Origin: Leptospirales bacterium
GTDB taxonomy: Bacteria; Spirochaetota; Leptospiria; Leptospirales; Leptonemataceae
Length of the DNA: 64,000 bases
Reading direction: 5' to 3'
Assembly: GCA_019694655.1 (NCBI GenBank)
Contig: JAIBBN010000002.1
Location: forward strand, 124,001 to 188,000
Below the pieces are notes generated by a model, which saw only the letters and a program-made list of their open reading frames with translations, did not search any database and was not told the origin of the DNA. How positions within the stretch are numbered: position 1 is the first letter of the stretch; the number at the start of each line of letters is the position of its first letter. The position numbers and the translations under genes are program-made. Below are positions 52,462 through 61,693 of the stretch, piece by piece.

Positions 52462-53106
52462 TTACATCGCCAGCAGGGCCAATCCGAACACGCCGCTTAT
52501 CAGCAGAATGAGCAAGACAGGCGCCAGCCAGACAAGCGCCGCCTGTCCGCCGGACATTGATCGTTGCGCGTGCAGCGCCTTGATGACTACATAGCCCTCG
52601 CCAGCAAAAGCCAGGCACAAAAATAGCATACTGGCCGCCAGCCGTAGCACCGAAAACTGTAAAGCGGAATACGGAATCAGAAGGGCAAGCAACTGTAGCA
52701 GGCCGCCGGCAATGGCATAGGGGATCGCCGCCCAGGCGCTGATCAGAACCAGTCCAGCGAGGCCTGCGGACCCGCTCTGCAGTCTGGCCATAAGTGCGCG
52801 CAGCAAGCCCGCCAGACCGGCAAAAATCAGCCAGTAGACCGGCAACGCCAGATGACGAAATGGCGAGAAGGCATAGAGCACTGCAGTCTCCGGAGAACCG
52901 CTGATTGCGCCTACTCGCGCCCATTCGCTGGCAGCCTGGCTGAGTGCAGCCGAATTCACCAGCGCAAGCACAGTCTGCAGCAGACCCATAAAAAACGCAA
53001 CGCCGGCCAGAGCTACTGGACCGCTGAACCACGGCGCAGGTCTGGCAAAATAGTTGGCCGGGCGCAGCAGGGCAGCTGGAGTAAGATCGGCAAGGCTTAG
53101 TTTCAT
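52462..53106 (-). CDS. YIP1-like membrane protein
   Basis: 214 residues, five or six hydrophobic segments with YIP1-domain order: soluble N-terminus (PANYFARPAPWF), first helix GPVALAGVAFFMGLLQTVLA, then helix pairs ending IKALHAQ and WLAPVLLILLISGVFGLALL. YIP1-family proteins in bacteria are of unknown function. ATG at 53106. Precedes the methyltransferase by about 105 bp and follows the TPR gene on the same strand. Confidence 0.75.
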   Translation of the reverse strand: MKLSLADLTPAALLRPANYFARPAPWFSGPVALAGVAFFMGLLQTVLALVNSAALSQAASEWARVGAISGSPETAVLYAFSPFRHLALPVYWLIFAGLAGLLRALMARLQSGSAGLAGLVLISAWAAIPYAIAGGLLQLLALLIPYSALQFSVLRLAASMLFLCLAFAGEGYVVIKALHAQRSMSGGQAALVWLAPVLLILLISGVFGLALLAM

Positions 53107-53140
53107 CTGGTTCCTGACAGTTCGGTTGGCTTACGCTCGG

Positions 53141-54007
53141 TTACTGGTTTGAACGCAGGGCCTCAATTCTTCGGCGCGCCTCAGCTATCTGCTGCTGCAT
53201 CCCTGGAGGCGCAAGTTGCACAAAACTTTCAAAGCTATGCATCGCCGCCTCCTTCTTTCCCTGACGTTCCTGGACCACGCCCAGGTTGTAGTAAGTGGCA
53301 TAGGCGCGCGGATCGGCGCGCGTGGCCAGCAAATAGCTTTGTTCCGCCGCTGGCAATTGTTGTTGCCGCTGCAGCAAAACTCCCAGGTTGAAGTGCGCCA
53401 GCGCATAGCGCGGGTTCAACTGGATGGCGCGTTCCAGTCGCTGGCGTGCCTCTTCCAGTTTGTTCTGCTCCAGAAGAGCCATGCCTAGATTTGACTCTAC
53501 TTCCGCATTGCGGCCAGCGGCCGAAGCACGACGCCAGGCCTGTTCTGCGCCGCTGAAGTTCCGCTGCTGAAATTCGAGGGAGCCAATTTGATTCCAGGCT
53601 TCCACATAGTTGCCATCGAAGGCCACTGCCTTACGGAAGGCCGCCAGCGCTTGCTCCACCTGGCCGAGACGCACCGATGCAAGGCCAATATTGTAGTGGT
53701 AGAGCGGCAGTTCGCGCAATTGCAGAGCTTTTTCAAACATCGCTCTGGCTTCGGCCGAGCGGCCCATGCTCAAATAACAAATGCCAACGTTATTCGGGTA
53801 TTCAGACTCGCGCGGGTTGGCCGCCGCCGCCGCCTGAAATTCCTGCAGCGCAGCTCCCAGGCTTCCAGCCTGAAAATGTCTGAGGCCGGCCACATTGCGT
53901 TGACGCGCTTCAGCCACAGATGATGCGTTCTCCTGCGCCCACAACGGCGCTGCTGCAAGCGCCGCAAGCAGAATGGCCGCGTTCAAGAGAGCGATTGAAT
54001 GCTTCAT
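53141..54007 (-). CDS. Exported TPR protein
   Basis: 288 residues from ATG 54007, preceded by GGAG; a GTG at 54013 is in frame. Signal peptide (LLNAAILLAALAAAPLWA), then about six TPR motifs between residues 40 and 280 (for example AEARAMFEKALQLREL, LYHYNIGLASVRLGQVEQAL, YALAHFNLGVLLQRQQQLPAAE). A periplasmic scaffold for protein complexes. Divergent from a MORN-repeat gene. Confidence 0.85.
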   Translation of the reverse strand: MKHSIALLNAAILLAALAAAPLWAQENASSVAEARQRNVAGLRHFQAGSLGAALQEFQAAAAANPRESEYPNNVGICYLSMGRSAEARAMFEKALQLRELPLYHYNIGLASVRLGQVEQALAAFRKAVAFDGNYVEAWNQIGSLEFQQRNFSGAEQAWRRASAAGRNAEVESNLGMALLEQNKLEEARQRLERAIQLNPRYALAHFNLGVLLQRQQQLPAAEQSYLLATRADPRAYATYYNLGVVQERQGKKEAAMHSFESFVQLAPPGMQQQIAEARRRIEALRSNQ

Positions 54008-54136
54008 ATGCACTCCATATCCTGGTTGTTGCTTTGATATAAGCCAATGCTTTTTCCATTTTTGGAAGGCCCGGCAATATCATGCTTGCCCTGAATTTCT
54101 GTCAAGAGCCAATCGTGCGATTTGCGGCGGATTCGC

Positions 54137-54832
54137 ATGAACGAGCGTTGGAAACCAGGACCCAAATTGAAGTTTGCGATGATTGCCGTCGCATCGCTGA
54201 TCTACAGCCTGCCCCTGTTCTTTGCTATTCTCAAATTGCATGCTCGGCCGGCCCGCTGCCTTTCCGGTAACTGCGAGGACGGCCGCGGCCAGATGGAATT
54301 TCCCGGAGGCGCAATCTACAGTGGAGGCTTTCGCGAAGGTCGTCCGCACGGCAACGGCAGCGTCATTCTTAAAAACGGCGAACGTTACGAAGGCCAGTGG
54401 GTAGAAGGCCGCAAGGAAGGCGCCGGGGTATACACGTACCAGGACGGTTTCATATATCGCGGCCGCTGGACAGACAACCGTCGTCAGGGTCGCGGCGAAC
54501 TAGAATGGCCGGATGGCACGCGCTACTCCGGCGAGTGGCTAGATGGTCTGATGGATGGTCATGGCGAGCTGTCTCTTCCGGGGTCCATCACGCTCCGCGG
54601 AGTCTACCGAAAAGGTCGCCTGGTGGAGGGCAAGGGACTGCTGCGAGGAGAGGACGGTCATCGCTATCTGGGCGATGTTCACGAAGGTCGTCGCAACGGT
54701 TTTGGCGTAGAATTTGATGCGCGTGGCGCGGTTGCGAAGGCCGGCATCTGGAAAGATGACGAGCTGGTGCAGGCGGCGCATCCGCCTCCCAGTTTACGAT
54801 TGAGAAGTCAAGAGAGGAGGCTTTCTCGATGA
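54137..54832 (+). CDS. Membrane-anchored MORN-repeat protein
   Basis: 231 residues from ATG 54137. One N-terminal hydrophobic helix (KFAMIAVASLIYSLPLFFAIL), then six or more MORN repeats of about 23 residues (YSGGFREGRPHGNGSVILKNG, YEGQWVEGRKEGAGVYTYQDG, YRGRWTDNRRQGRGELEW, YSGEWLDGLMDGHGEL). MORN domains bind membranes or act as scaffolds. The stop overlaps the next start (ATGA), so it is translated with the TPR lipoprotein. Confidence 0.85.
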   Translation: MNERWKPGPKLKFAMIAVASLIYSLPLFFAILKLHARPARCLSGNCEDGRGQMEFPGGAIYSGGFREGRPHGNGSVILKNGERYEGQWVEGRKEGAGVYTYQDGFIYRGRWTDNRRQGRGELEWPDGTRYSGEWLDGLMDGHGELSLPGSITLRGVYRKGRLVEGKGLLRGEDGHRYLGDVHEGRRNGFGVEFDARGAVAKAGIWKDDELVQAAHPPPSLRLRSQERRLSR

Positions 54833-55524
54833 TACGTCCGAATGCAAAAGATTGCTGGCCAGTTTGGGCCTCCGTGCTTGCTGCGACGGCGCTGCTTACC
54901 TGCTCGGGCGCGGGCAGAGAGGCTCTCGACGCGAGATACGGCCAGGCGCTGGCCGCCTACGCCGGAGGAGACCAGGCCAAAAGCAAGCTCTTGCTTGAAG
55001 AAATCCTGAAAGAAGATTCCGATTATACGCCGGCATTGCTGATGCAGGCAAAGATTCTCTACTATGCTCAAAATATGGATGCGGCCGAGGAGGCTTTCCG
55101 CGCCGCGCAGCGGTCGGACTCCAGGAACATAGATGCGATGGTGGGCCTGGCGCGCGTGTTGGCATTGAAGGCGGAAGGTCGCGACGAAGCCTTGGCCCTT
55201 ATTCAGGATGCGGTCGGTCGCAGTGGCGCCAGCGTGGAAGCCTGGTATGTTAAAGGCCTGGTCCACGAACGGCGCGGCGAGGTTGACCAGGCAATTGCAG
55301 CATATCGCGCGGCAGCCAATGAAGGACGTCGGCTGTCGCTGGTGCATTTGCAATTGGGTCAGTTGTACCGGCGCGCAGGATTGCAGGAGCAATCGGAATA
55401 TGAGCTGAAGCTTGCTGAAGCGTTGAGTCTGGGCGATCCGGCTATGCGCCGCCAGATTGATGCAGCACGGTCGTCAGCCGCGCCATCCTCCGGAGAGGCG
55501 CCGCAACAACCAGCGCCGCCGTAG
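54829..55524 (+). CDS. TPR lipoprotein
   Basis: 231 residues. N-terminal hydrophobic segment ending ALLTCSGAG (lipobox LLTC). TPR motifs between about residues 35 and 205: GQALAAYAGGDQAKSKLLLEEILKE, PALLMQAKILYYAQNMDAAEEAFRA, VEAWYVKGLVHERRGEVDQAIAAYRAA, SLVHLQLGQLYRRAGLQEQSEYELK. C-terminus is a low-complexity Pro/Ala tail. Probably in a shared complex with the MORN protein it overlaps. Convergent with gatB (2-bp gap). Confidence 0.82.
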   Translation: MIRPNAKDCWPVWASVLAATALLTCSGAGREALDARYGQALAAYAGGDQAKSKLLLEEILKEDSDYTPALLMQAKILYYAQNMDAAEEAFRAAQRSDSRNIDAMVGLARVLALKAEGRDEALALIQDAVGRSGASVEAWYVKGLVHERRGEVDQAIAAYRAAANEGRRLSLVHLQLGQLYRRAGLQEQSEYELKLAEALSLGDPAMRRQIDAARSSAAPSSGEAPQQPAPP

Positions 55525-55526
55525 CC

Positions 55527-56981
<1,455 letters not shown>

Positions 56982-57021
56982 GACGCTCTCCCTCGCCGGC
57001 GGGTCTCGGGCAAGCAGGATT

Positions 57022-57786
57022 ATGGCTGCTATCATCTGCATCGCCAACCAGAAGGGCGGAGTGGGCAAGACCACCAGCGCTGTGCATCTGGCTGCAGGCT
57101 TTGCCGCCGCCGGCCGGCGCAGCCTGCTTGTCGATCTGGATGCACAGGGCAATGCCAGTTCCATTTTTCTGGAGACTCCGGCGCCCGCGGAGCGTTCGGC
57201 GCTGTCCATTTTCAAGGATCGCGCAACGGTTGAATCGCTGGCCTGGAAGACGCGGCTTCCCGGGCTTGAATTGCTGCCGGCCAATGTCCAGCTGGCGGAA
57301 ACGGAGGCCTTATTGGCCGGCGCGGTGGACGGTTTCTTTCGCTTCAGCGATGCGCTGGGCGCTGCGCGCGAAATCTATGATCGCATCGTCATCGACTGCC
57401 CGCCCAATCTGGGTCAACTGACGGTGAACGCCTTTGTCGCCAGCACACATCTGATCACTCCGCTGCAGACGGCGAAGTTTTCGCTGGATGGCTTGCGGAC
57501 GATTCTCGATTCCTGCGCCATGGTGCAAAAGCGACTGAACCCGCAGCTGCGCATCCTGGGCGCTCTGGTTACCATGTACAATCCGCGCACGGCTATTGCG
57601 CAGGCCATCCTGGATCCGATGGCCGAAAGCGTGTCGATCTTTGCCACACGCATCAGTCGCAGCGTAGCTGTAGAAGAGGCCCACTTGATGCAGCAAACCC
57701 TCTATGAATACGATCCGCGCAGCAAGCCTGCGCAGGAATACCTGGCCTTCACTGCAGAGGTAGAGAGTGGCATCGAAAAAGGATAA
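57022..57786 (+). CDS. Orphan ParA/Soj-family ATPase
   Basis: 254 residues. Deviant Walker A NQKGGVGKTTSAVHLA, LVDLDAQGNAS, Walker B-like RIVIDCPPNLGQLTVNA. C-terminal DNA-binding basic residues are present (RSKPAQEY). No parB gene is visible. The following gene, overlapping by 20 bp, encodes a membrane protein with a basic N-terminal tip that could take the place of ParB as an activator. Divergent from gatB (40-bp gap). Confidence 0.88.
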   Translation: MAAIICIANQKGGVGKTTSAVHLAAGFAAAGRRSLLVDLDAQGNASSIFLETPAPAERSALSIFKDRATVESLAWKTRLPGLELLPANVQLAETEALLAGAVDGFFRFSDALGAAREIYDRIVIDCPPNLGQLTVNAFVASTHLITPLQTAKFSLDGLRTILDSCAMVQKRLNPQLRILGALVTMYNPRTAIAQAILDPMAESVSIFATRISRSVAVEEAHLMQQTLYEYDPRSKPAQEYLAFTAEVESGIEKG

Positions 57787-58636
57787 GCTGATACGCGCCG
57801 CTCGTCACCAGGTGGAGGAAAGCGTCGGCAAGAGTCAGACGCCGCCGCCGGCATCGCTTGGCGAGTTTGTGCGCGAGGTCGATGCCAGCCGGCGCGGCGC
57901 GGAAGCGTCCGTTCCTCCAGCGGCCGGGTCCAGTCCGTCGCCCCCGGCGCCGGCAGCGGGCAGGGATGCCGCTGCCGAGGCCTTGCCCCCCAGGCCACCG
58001 TCGGCCTCCGAAAATTCGATGCGACCAGGGTCAGCGGACAGCGGCGATTCCGCTGAAATTGACTTGCCGCAGAGTGGCGCCCGCAGCGCATTCACAGCAA
58101 GCTGGCGCAAAGCGCCGGGGAGATCCATGGCCCGCAGTCGAGAGTCGATCTACAATGTATCCAGCGATATTCGCCTGGACGATTATACCGAGGCCGGCGG
58201 CGGCGGGGGCTCGCGCTTTGGCGGGATCTTGCGCTTTGGCGGCGGCGCTGCTGGTCTGGCCGTTCTGATCTACCTGGTCTACTTGCTCTGGGGATGGATC
58301 ACCGGACCAGATTACCAGTTGGCCATCGCCAATGAACTGATTGATCCGGCGCAGATGGAACAACTGGATGATGAAAAGCATCCGGTCGTCAGCTCTGGCA
58401 ATCCAGTCTACATTCGCTTTGACTGGGGCGAATCAGCTCTGGAGTCGGACTATTTGAAGATTGATATCTTTCGCGGCGGTCCCGATGGCGAGATGGAAGC
58501 CGAGCTTGGTCGGCGGCCGCCAGTCAGTGCACATTACATTTACTTCATGGGTCCCCTGGACGCGGGCGAATATGCCATTCGTGTTACCAACCGGGAAGGG
58601 GACACGCTGCGCGAGAAGACCTTTACGGTTCGGTAG
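57767..58636 (+). CDS. Single-pass membrane protein coupled to ParA
   Basis: 289 residues from GTG 57767. Residues 1-150: a short basic amphipathic start (KKDKLIRAARHQVEE) and a long Pro/Ala/Ser-rich disordered linker. One transmembrane helix at about 153-180 (LAVLIYLVYLLWGWI). Residues about 185-289: a compact beta sandwich (PVYIRFDWGESALESDYLKIDIF ... YIYFMGPLDAGEYAIRV) outside. A basic tip on a tether fits a ParA-ATPase activator that reads the ParA gradient to position an envelope protein; this is inference. Confidence 0.65.
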   Translation: MASKKDKLIRAARHQVEESVGKSQTPPPASLGEFVREVDASRRGAEASVPPAAGSSPSPPAPAAGRDAAAEALPPRPPSASENSMRPGSADSGDSAEIDLPQSGARSAFTASWRKAPGRSMARSRESIYNVSSDIRLDDYTEAGGGGGSRFGGILRFGGGAAGLAVLIYLVYLLWGWITGPDYQLAIANELIDPAQMEQLDDEKHPVVSSGNPVYIRFDWGESALESDYLKIDIFRGGPDGEMEAELGRRPPVSAHYIYFMGPLDAGEYAIRVTNREGDTLREKTFTVR

Positions 58637-58641
58637 CTGCT

Positions 58642-59403
58642 ATGCGTGGCTCGCTACGCTTCGGCGCCGGACGGAAGCTGGCGCTGCTGCTCTCAATCGC
58701 CGCCAGCTTTTTCGGATGTAATCCCGCCGATCTTGCGCGGCGGCTGCATGTGCCCGCGCGTCCGCGTTCCGTGCCAGAAAGTGCAACGCTCGATCGCACG
58801 CGTATGATCTGGACCGATGTTTCCGCTGAGGGCGAGGTCAAGGTCTTCTTCTACGGAGGGGAGCTGGCCAGCCGCGGTCAGTTGATTGATGGCAAGGCCG
58901 AGGGGGAGTGGGAGAGCTTCCTGCGCAACGGGCGCGTTGCCGCACGCGGACGGTATCGCAACGGCCTGCGCGACGGCGTCTGGCAGTACCTGGATGATCA
59001 GGGCCGACTGTATCTCACCGTCGAATACCGCTCCGCCCCTCGTCGTCTCTTTGGAATGCTGGCCACGACGGAATATGGCAACGAGAACGGACCGTACCGC
59101 CGCTACTTCCCGGACGGCAAAGTGGAAGAGGAAGGTCAGTACTGGTCCGGCTATTACCACGGTCCCGTTCGGCGCTTCCACCGCAATGGTCGACCGGCAA
59201 TCACCGGCGCGTACGCTAAGGATCAGCCGACCGGCGAGTGGCGCTTCTACTTTCCAGATGGCCGCCTGGAAAGGGTGGAGCACTATCAGAACGGGAAGCT
59301 GGAAGGCGCGCTGCAGAACTATTTTCCGGACGGCCGCCTCTACCACGAAACGACCTACCGCCATGGAGTCGAAATCGGTCCCAAACGCATCCAGGCCTAC
59401 TGA
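58642..59403 (+). CDS. MORN_2/YwqK-like lipoprotein
   Basis: 253 residues. Signal peptide with lipobox-like SFFGC. Eight or so MORN_2 (YwqK-type) repeats of the form GxWxxYxxxG: GEWESFLRNGRVAARGRYRNG, RDGVWQYLDDQGRLY, NGPYRRYFPDGKVEEEGQY, TGEWRFYFPDGRLERVEHYQNG. Despite the YwqK label used for these repeats in toxin-antitoxin contexts, no toxin gene is adjacent; it is probably a surface or periplasmic scaffold. Followed by an overlapping small membrane gene. Confidence 0.82.
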   Translation: MRGSLRFGAGRKLALLLSIAASFFGCNPADLARRLHVPARPRSVPESATLDRTRMIWTDVSAEGEVKVFFYGGELASRGQLIDGKAEGEWESFLRNGRVAARGRYRNGLRDGVWQYLDDQGRLYLTVEYRSAPRRLFGMLATTEYGNENGPYRRYFPDGKVEEEGQYWSGYYHGPVRRFHRNGRPAITGAYAKDQPTGEWRFYFPDGRLERVEHYQNGKLEGALQNYFPDGRLYHETTYRHGVEIGPKRIQAY

Positions 59404-59659
59404 GCGACAGCGGCGATTGCACATTGCTCTGGCTTTGTGCTGGACCGCGCTCTGTACAATGGTCCTGCTGGGCTGGTCAATTCTGTATGCTCCGCCGTAT
59501 ATTAGCTACGGCCTCTGGTCGATACCCATACTGGCGCCCTATCGCTGGTTGCGCGCAAGCCGCTGGCAGGGGCCCTACTTGAAGTTGCAGTGCATACTCT
59601 TCAGCACAGTCCTTCTGCTGCGAGCCGGCCTCGAACTCTGGATTCCCATCGCTCGCTGA
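59363..59659 (+). CDS. Small membrane protein
   Basis: 98 residues from ATG 59363, overlapping the end of the preceding gene by 41 bp. Basic N-terminus (TERQRRLH), then three hydrophobic segments (IALALCWTALCTMVLLGWSILY, LWSIPILAPYRWL, CILFSTVLLLRAGLELWI). Layout is reminiscent of DUF2069-type proteins but I cannot confirm it. It lies just before the M23 peptidase gene. Confidence 0.55.
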   Translation: MESKSVPNASRPTERQRRLHIALALCWTALCTMVLLGWSILYAPPYISYGLWSIPILAPYRWLRASRWQGPYLKLQCILFSTVLLLRAGLELWIPIAR

Positions 59660-59682
59660 GCTCCAGGAAACCGGCGCTACGA

Positions 59683-60516
59683 TTGGTCGTACTTCGCTCC
59701 GACGGTCGCAAATGGATCGATTTGCCGCTGGGCCTGCGCCACGGCTTCGGTCTGCTGCTGTTGCTGGCGGCGGCTCTTTCCATGGCCGTTGTTGCATCAC
59801 TGGCCAGCGCCTCCGCCGAGTCGGCTGATGTCAATACGCCCGACGAGGTTCTTCGCAACGGCGGACAGGAGCTGAACGAATATCGACGACAGCTGCTGCA
59901 ACTGCGCAACCTGCAGCGGTCGATCGCCGCCTTGCAGTTTCCCGAGACCTACAGCGACTACAACCGGCAGCGCGACTGGCTGCGCTCCGATCTAACCGCC
60001 TCCTCAACTGCGCAGGTCGCTCTCATTGATGATCGCATGGTAATGATTGAGGCTCGCCTGATGAGCGCCGAGACTCTGCCCTTTGCCGCGTTTTACAACT
60101 TCTACCTGCGCAGCTATCCGCACGCCGCGCCGCTGGAGAACGCCCTTCGCATCACTTCCGGATTTGGAATGCGACCAAACCCCTTTGGACGAAGTTCGCT
60201 CAACGAAATGCATCGCGGCGTCGATCTTCGCGCTCGTCGCGGGGCGCCAGTGCTCTGCGCCGCCGCCGGCATTGTATCGAGAATCGAATTTCGATCGGAC
60301 GGCTACGGCAATAACGTTCGTGTGCTGCACAACTCCGGCTACGAGACGATATACGCGCACCTGCAAAGTATATATGTCCATAGAGGTCAGGAGCTGGACC
60401 CGGGTCAGCTGATTGGCCTGGCCGGCGCCAGCGGCGCCGCCACCGGGCCCCATCTCCACTACGAGCTGCGTCGTCACGATCAGTCGCTGGACCCGCGTCC
60501 TTTTCTGCCGCTCTAG
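59683..60516 (+). CDS. Membrane-anchored M23 (LytM-type) metallopeptidase
   Basis: About 277 residues if started at TTG 59683, which gives a short cytoplasmic tail before the membrane helix (LLLLLAAALSMAVVASLA); the frame is open up to a GTG at 59590. A coiled-coil-like region (about 65-140: LNEYRRQLLQLRNLQRSIAAL) precedes the LytM domain: SGFGMRPNPFGR, HRGVDLRARRGAPV (His and Asp zinc ligands), NSGYETIYAHLQ, and GPHLHYEL (HxH). All catalytic residues are present. It cleaves peptidoglycan cross-links during growth or division. Confidence 0.85.
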   Translation: MVVLRSDGRKWIDLPLGLRHGFGLLLLLAAALSMAVVASLASASAESADVNTPDEVLRNGGQELNEYRRQLLQLRNLQRSIAALQFPETYSDYNRQRDWLRSDLTASSTAQVALIDDRMVMIEARLMSAETLPFAAFYNFYLRSYPHAAPLENALRITSGFGMRPNPFGRSSLNEMHRGVDLRARRGAPVLCAAAGIVSRIEFRSDGYGNNVRVLHNSGYETIYAHLQSIYVHRGQELDPGQLIGLAGASGAATGPHLHYELRRHDQSLDPRPFLPL

Positions 60517-60542
60517 CGGGGAAAGCCGGCGACCGCCGCGAT

Positions 60543-61601
60543 TCAGCGCAGCACTGCTTGCAGGCGGGTGAAAACGGTTTCCGCGTCCAAATCCTTCATG
60601 CATCGAAAATGGCGTTGCGGGCAGCGGCGAGCGCCATGCGTGCCGCAGGGGCGACAGGCCAGTCCAGCCAGCTCGACCACGCCGGAATGCTCGCGTAGCG
60701 GAGCATAGCCCAGAGCTGGCGTCGTCGGTCCAAAGATTGCCAGAGTAGGAATGCGCGCCGCGCAGCCAAAATGTACGGGCGCCGAGTCGTTTGATACAAG
60801 GAATGCGCTTTCGCGCATCAATGCGCTGAGCTCGGGCAGCGAAGTTTCACCGCAGACATTGAAGACTTTGCGGCCGATCCAATCAGGATGACTGAGCCGC
60901 AGCTGATCGATACAGAGCTCGGCAATTGCGCGATCCTGTTTGGAGCCTACCAGCAAGACAGGCTTTCGCAGTCTCTCGACGATCAGTCGAATCAAATGAG
61001 CAAAGCCCCACGGCGTCCAGCGTTTGGTTTCCCAGACGGAAGAGGGTGCAATCAGCGCCGGCGTCTTGAGGTCAAGGCGCCGCAGCAATTCTCGCGCTCC
61101 GCGCTGCGCCGCTTCGTCGACGTGCACTTCCAGCTCTGTTGAAAACTGGCGAGCGCCAGGAATTTCCAGCGCCTCCGCCAGAAAATCCAACAAGCGCACT
61201 ATCTCCGCCTGCCCTTGTTTGCGCGGCAATCTTCGATTGTAAGCTAGCTTGCTGAAACCTGCTTCAAGATAGCCAACGCGCAGCGGCGCTCCGGAGCGCG
61301 CCACTAAGAGCGATGTGCGGTGCGACCGATGCGGCGAAAGCACAACGTCGAAATTTGCCTGGCGGATCATGCGCATGGCGCTGCGCATGCCGGCGATACC
61401 ACGGTGTTCGCCTGCCTTATCCAGGATCAGCAGCGCGTCGACATGCGGATTGCGTCGCAATATTGCCGCCGCTTCTGGCTTAACCAGAACGCTCAATTTG
61501 GCCTCTGGAAAAAAACGCTTGAAGCAAGCAATCATCGGCGTGGTCAATACCACATCGCCAATGAAGGCGGTTTGAATCAGCAATGCGTTGGTTACGTTCA
61601 T
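60543..61601 (-). CDS. GT9-family heptosyltransferase
   Basis: 352 residues from ATG 61601. The N-terminal NALLIQTAFIGDVVLTTPMI and GT-B donor-domain APSSVWETKRWTPWGFAHLIRLI and VSNDSAPVHFGCAARIPTLAIFGPT motifs are characteristic of WaaC/WaaF-type ADP-heptose:LPS heptosyltransferases. The D(x)APVH motif binds the donor. It adds heptose to the LPS inner core at the inner leaflet, showing the organism makes LPS. Convergent with the M23 gene and divergent from the LptF/G gene. Confidence 0.9.
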   Translation of the reverse strand: MNVTNALLIQTAFIGDVVLTTPMIACFKRFFPEAKLSVLVKPEAAAILRRNPHVDALLILDKAGEHRGIAGMRSAMRMIRQANFDVVLSPHRSHRTSLLVARSGAPLRVGYLEAGFSKLAYNRRLPRKQGQAEIVRLLDFLAEALEIPGARQFSTELEVHVDEAAQRGARELLRRLDLKTPALIAPSSVWETKRWTPWGFAHLIRLIVERLRKPVLLVGSKQDRAIAELCIDQLRLSHPDWIGRKVFNVCGETSLPELSALMRESAFLVSNDSAPVHFGCAARIPTLAIFGPTTPALGYAPLREHSGVVELAGLACRPCGTHGARRCPQRHFRCMKDLDAETVFTRLQAVLR

Positions 61602-61693
61602 CGGGTAAAGCAGCGCGTCGCCGCGAAGGCTCCAATCAGGGGCGCACGCTCTGGCATCACGCCGACTCGATCCTTGCGCGTGTAGGCTTGCGG

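Noticed and set aside
58642-59403. YwqK-like repeats as antitoxin of a toxin-antitoxin pair
   Set aside because: The protein has a lipoprotein signal and no candidate toxin gene lies next to it; MORN_2 repeats are common outside such systems.
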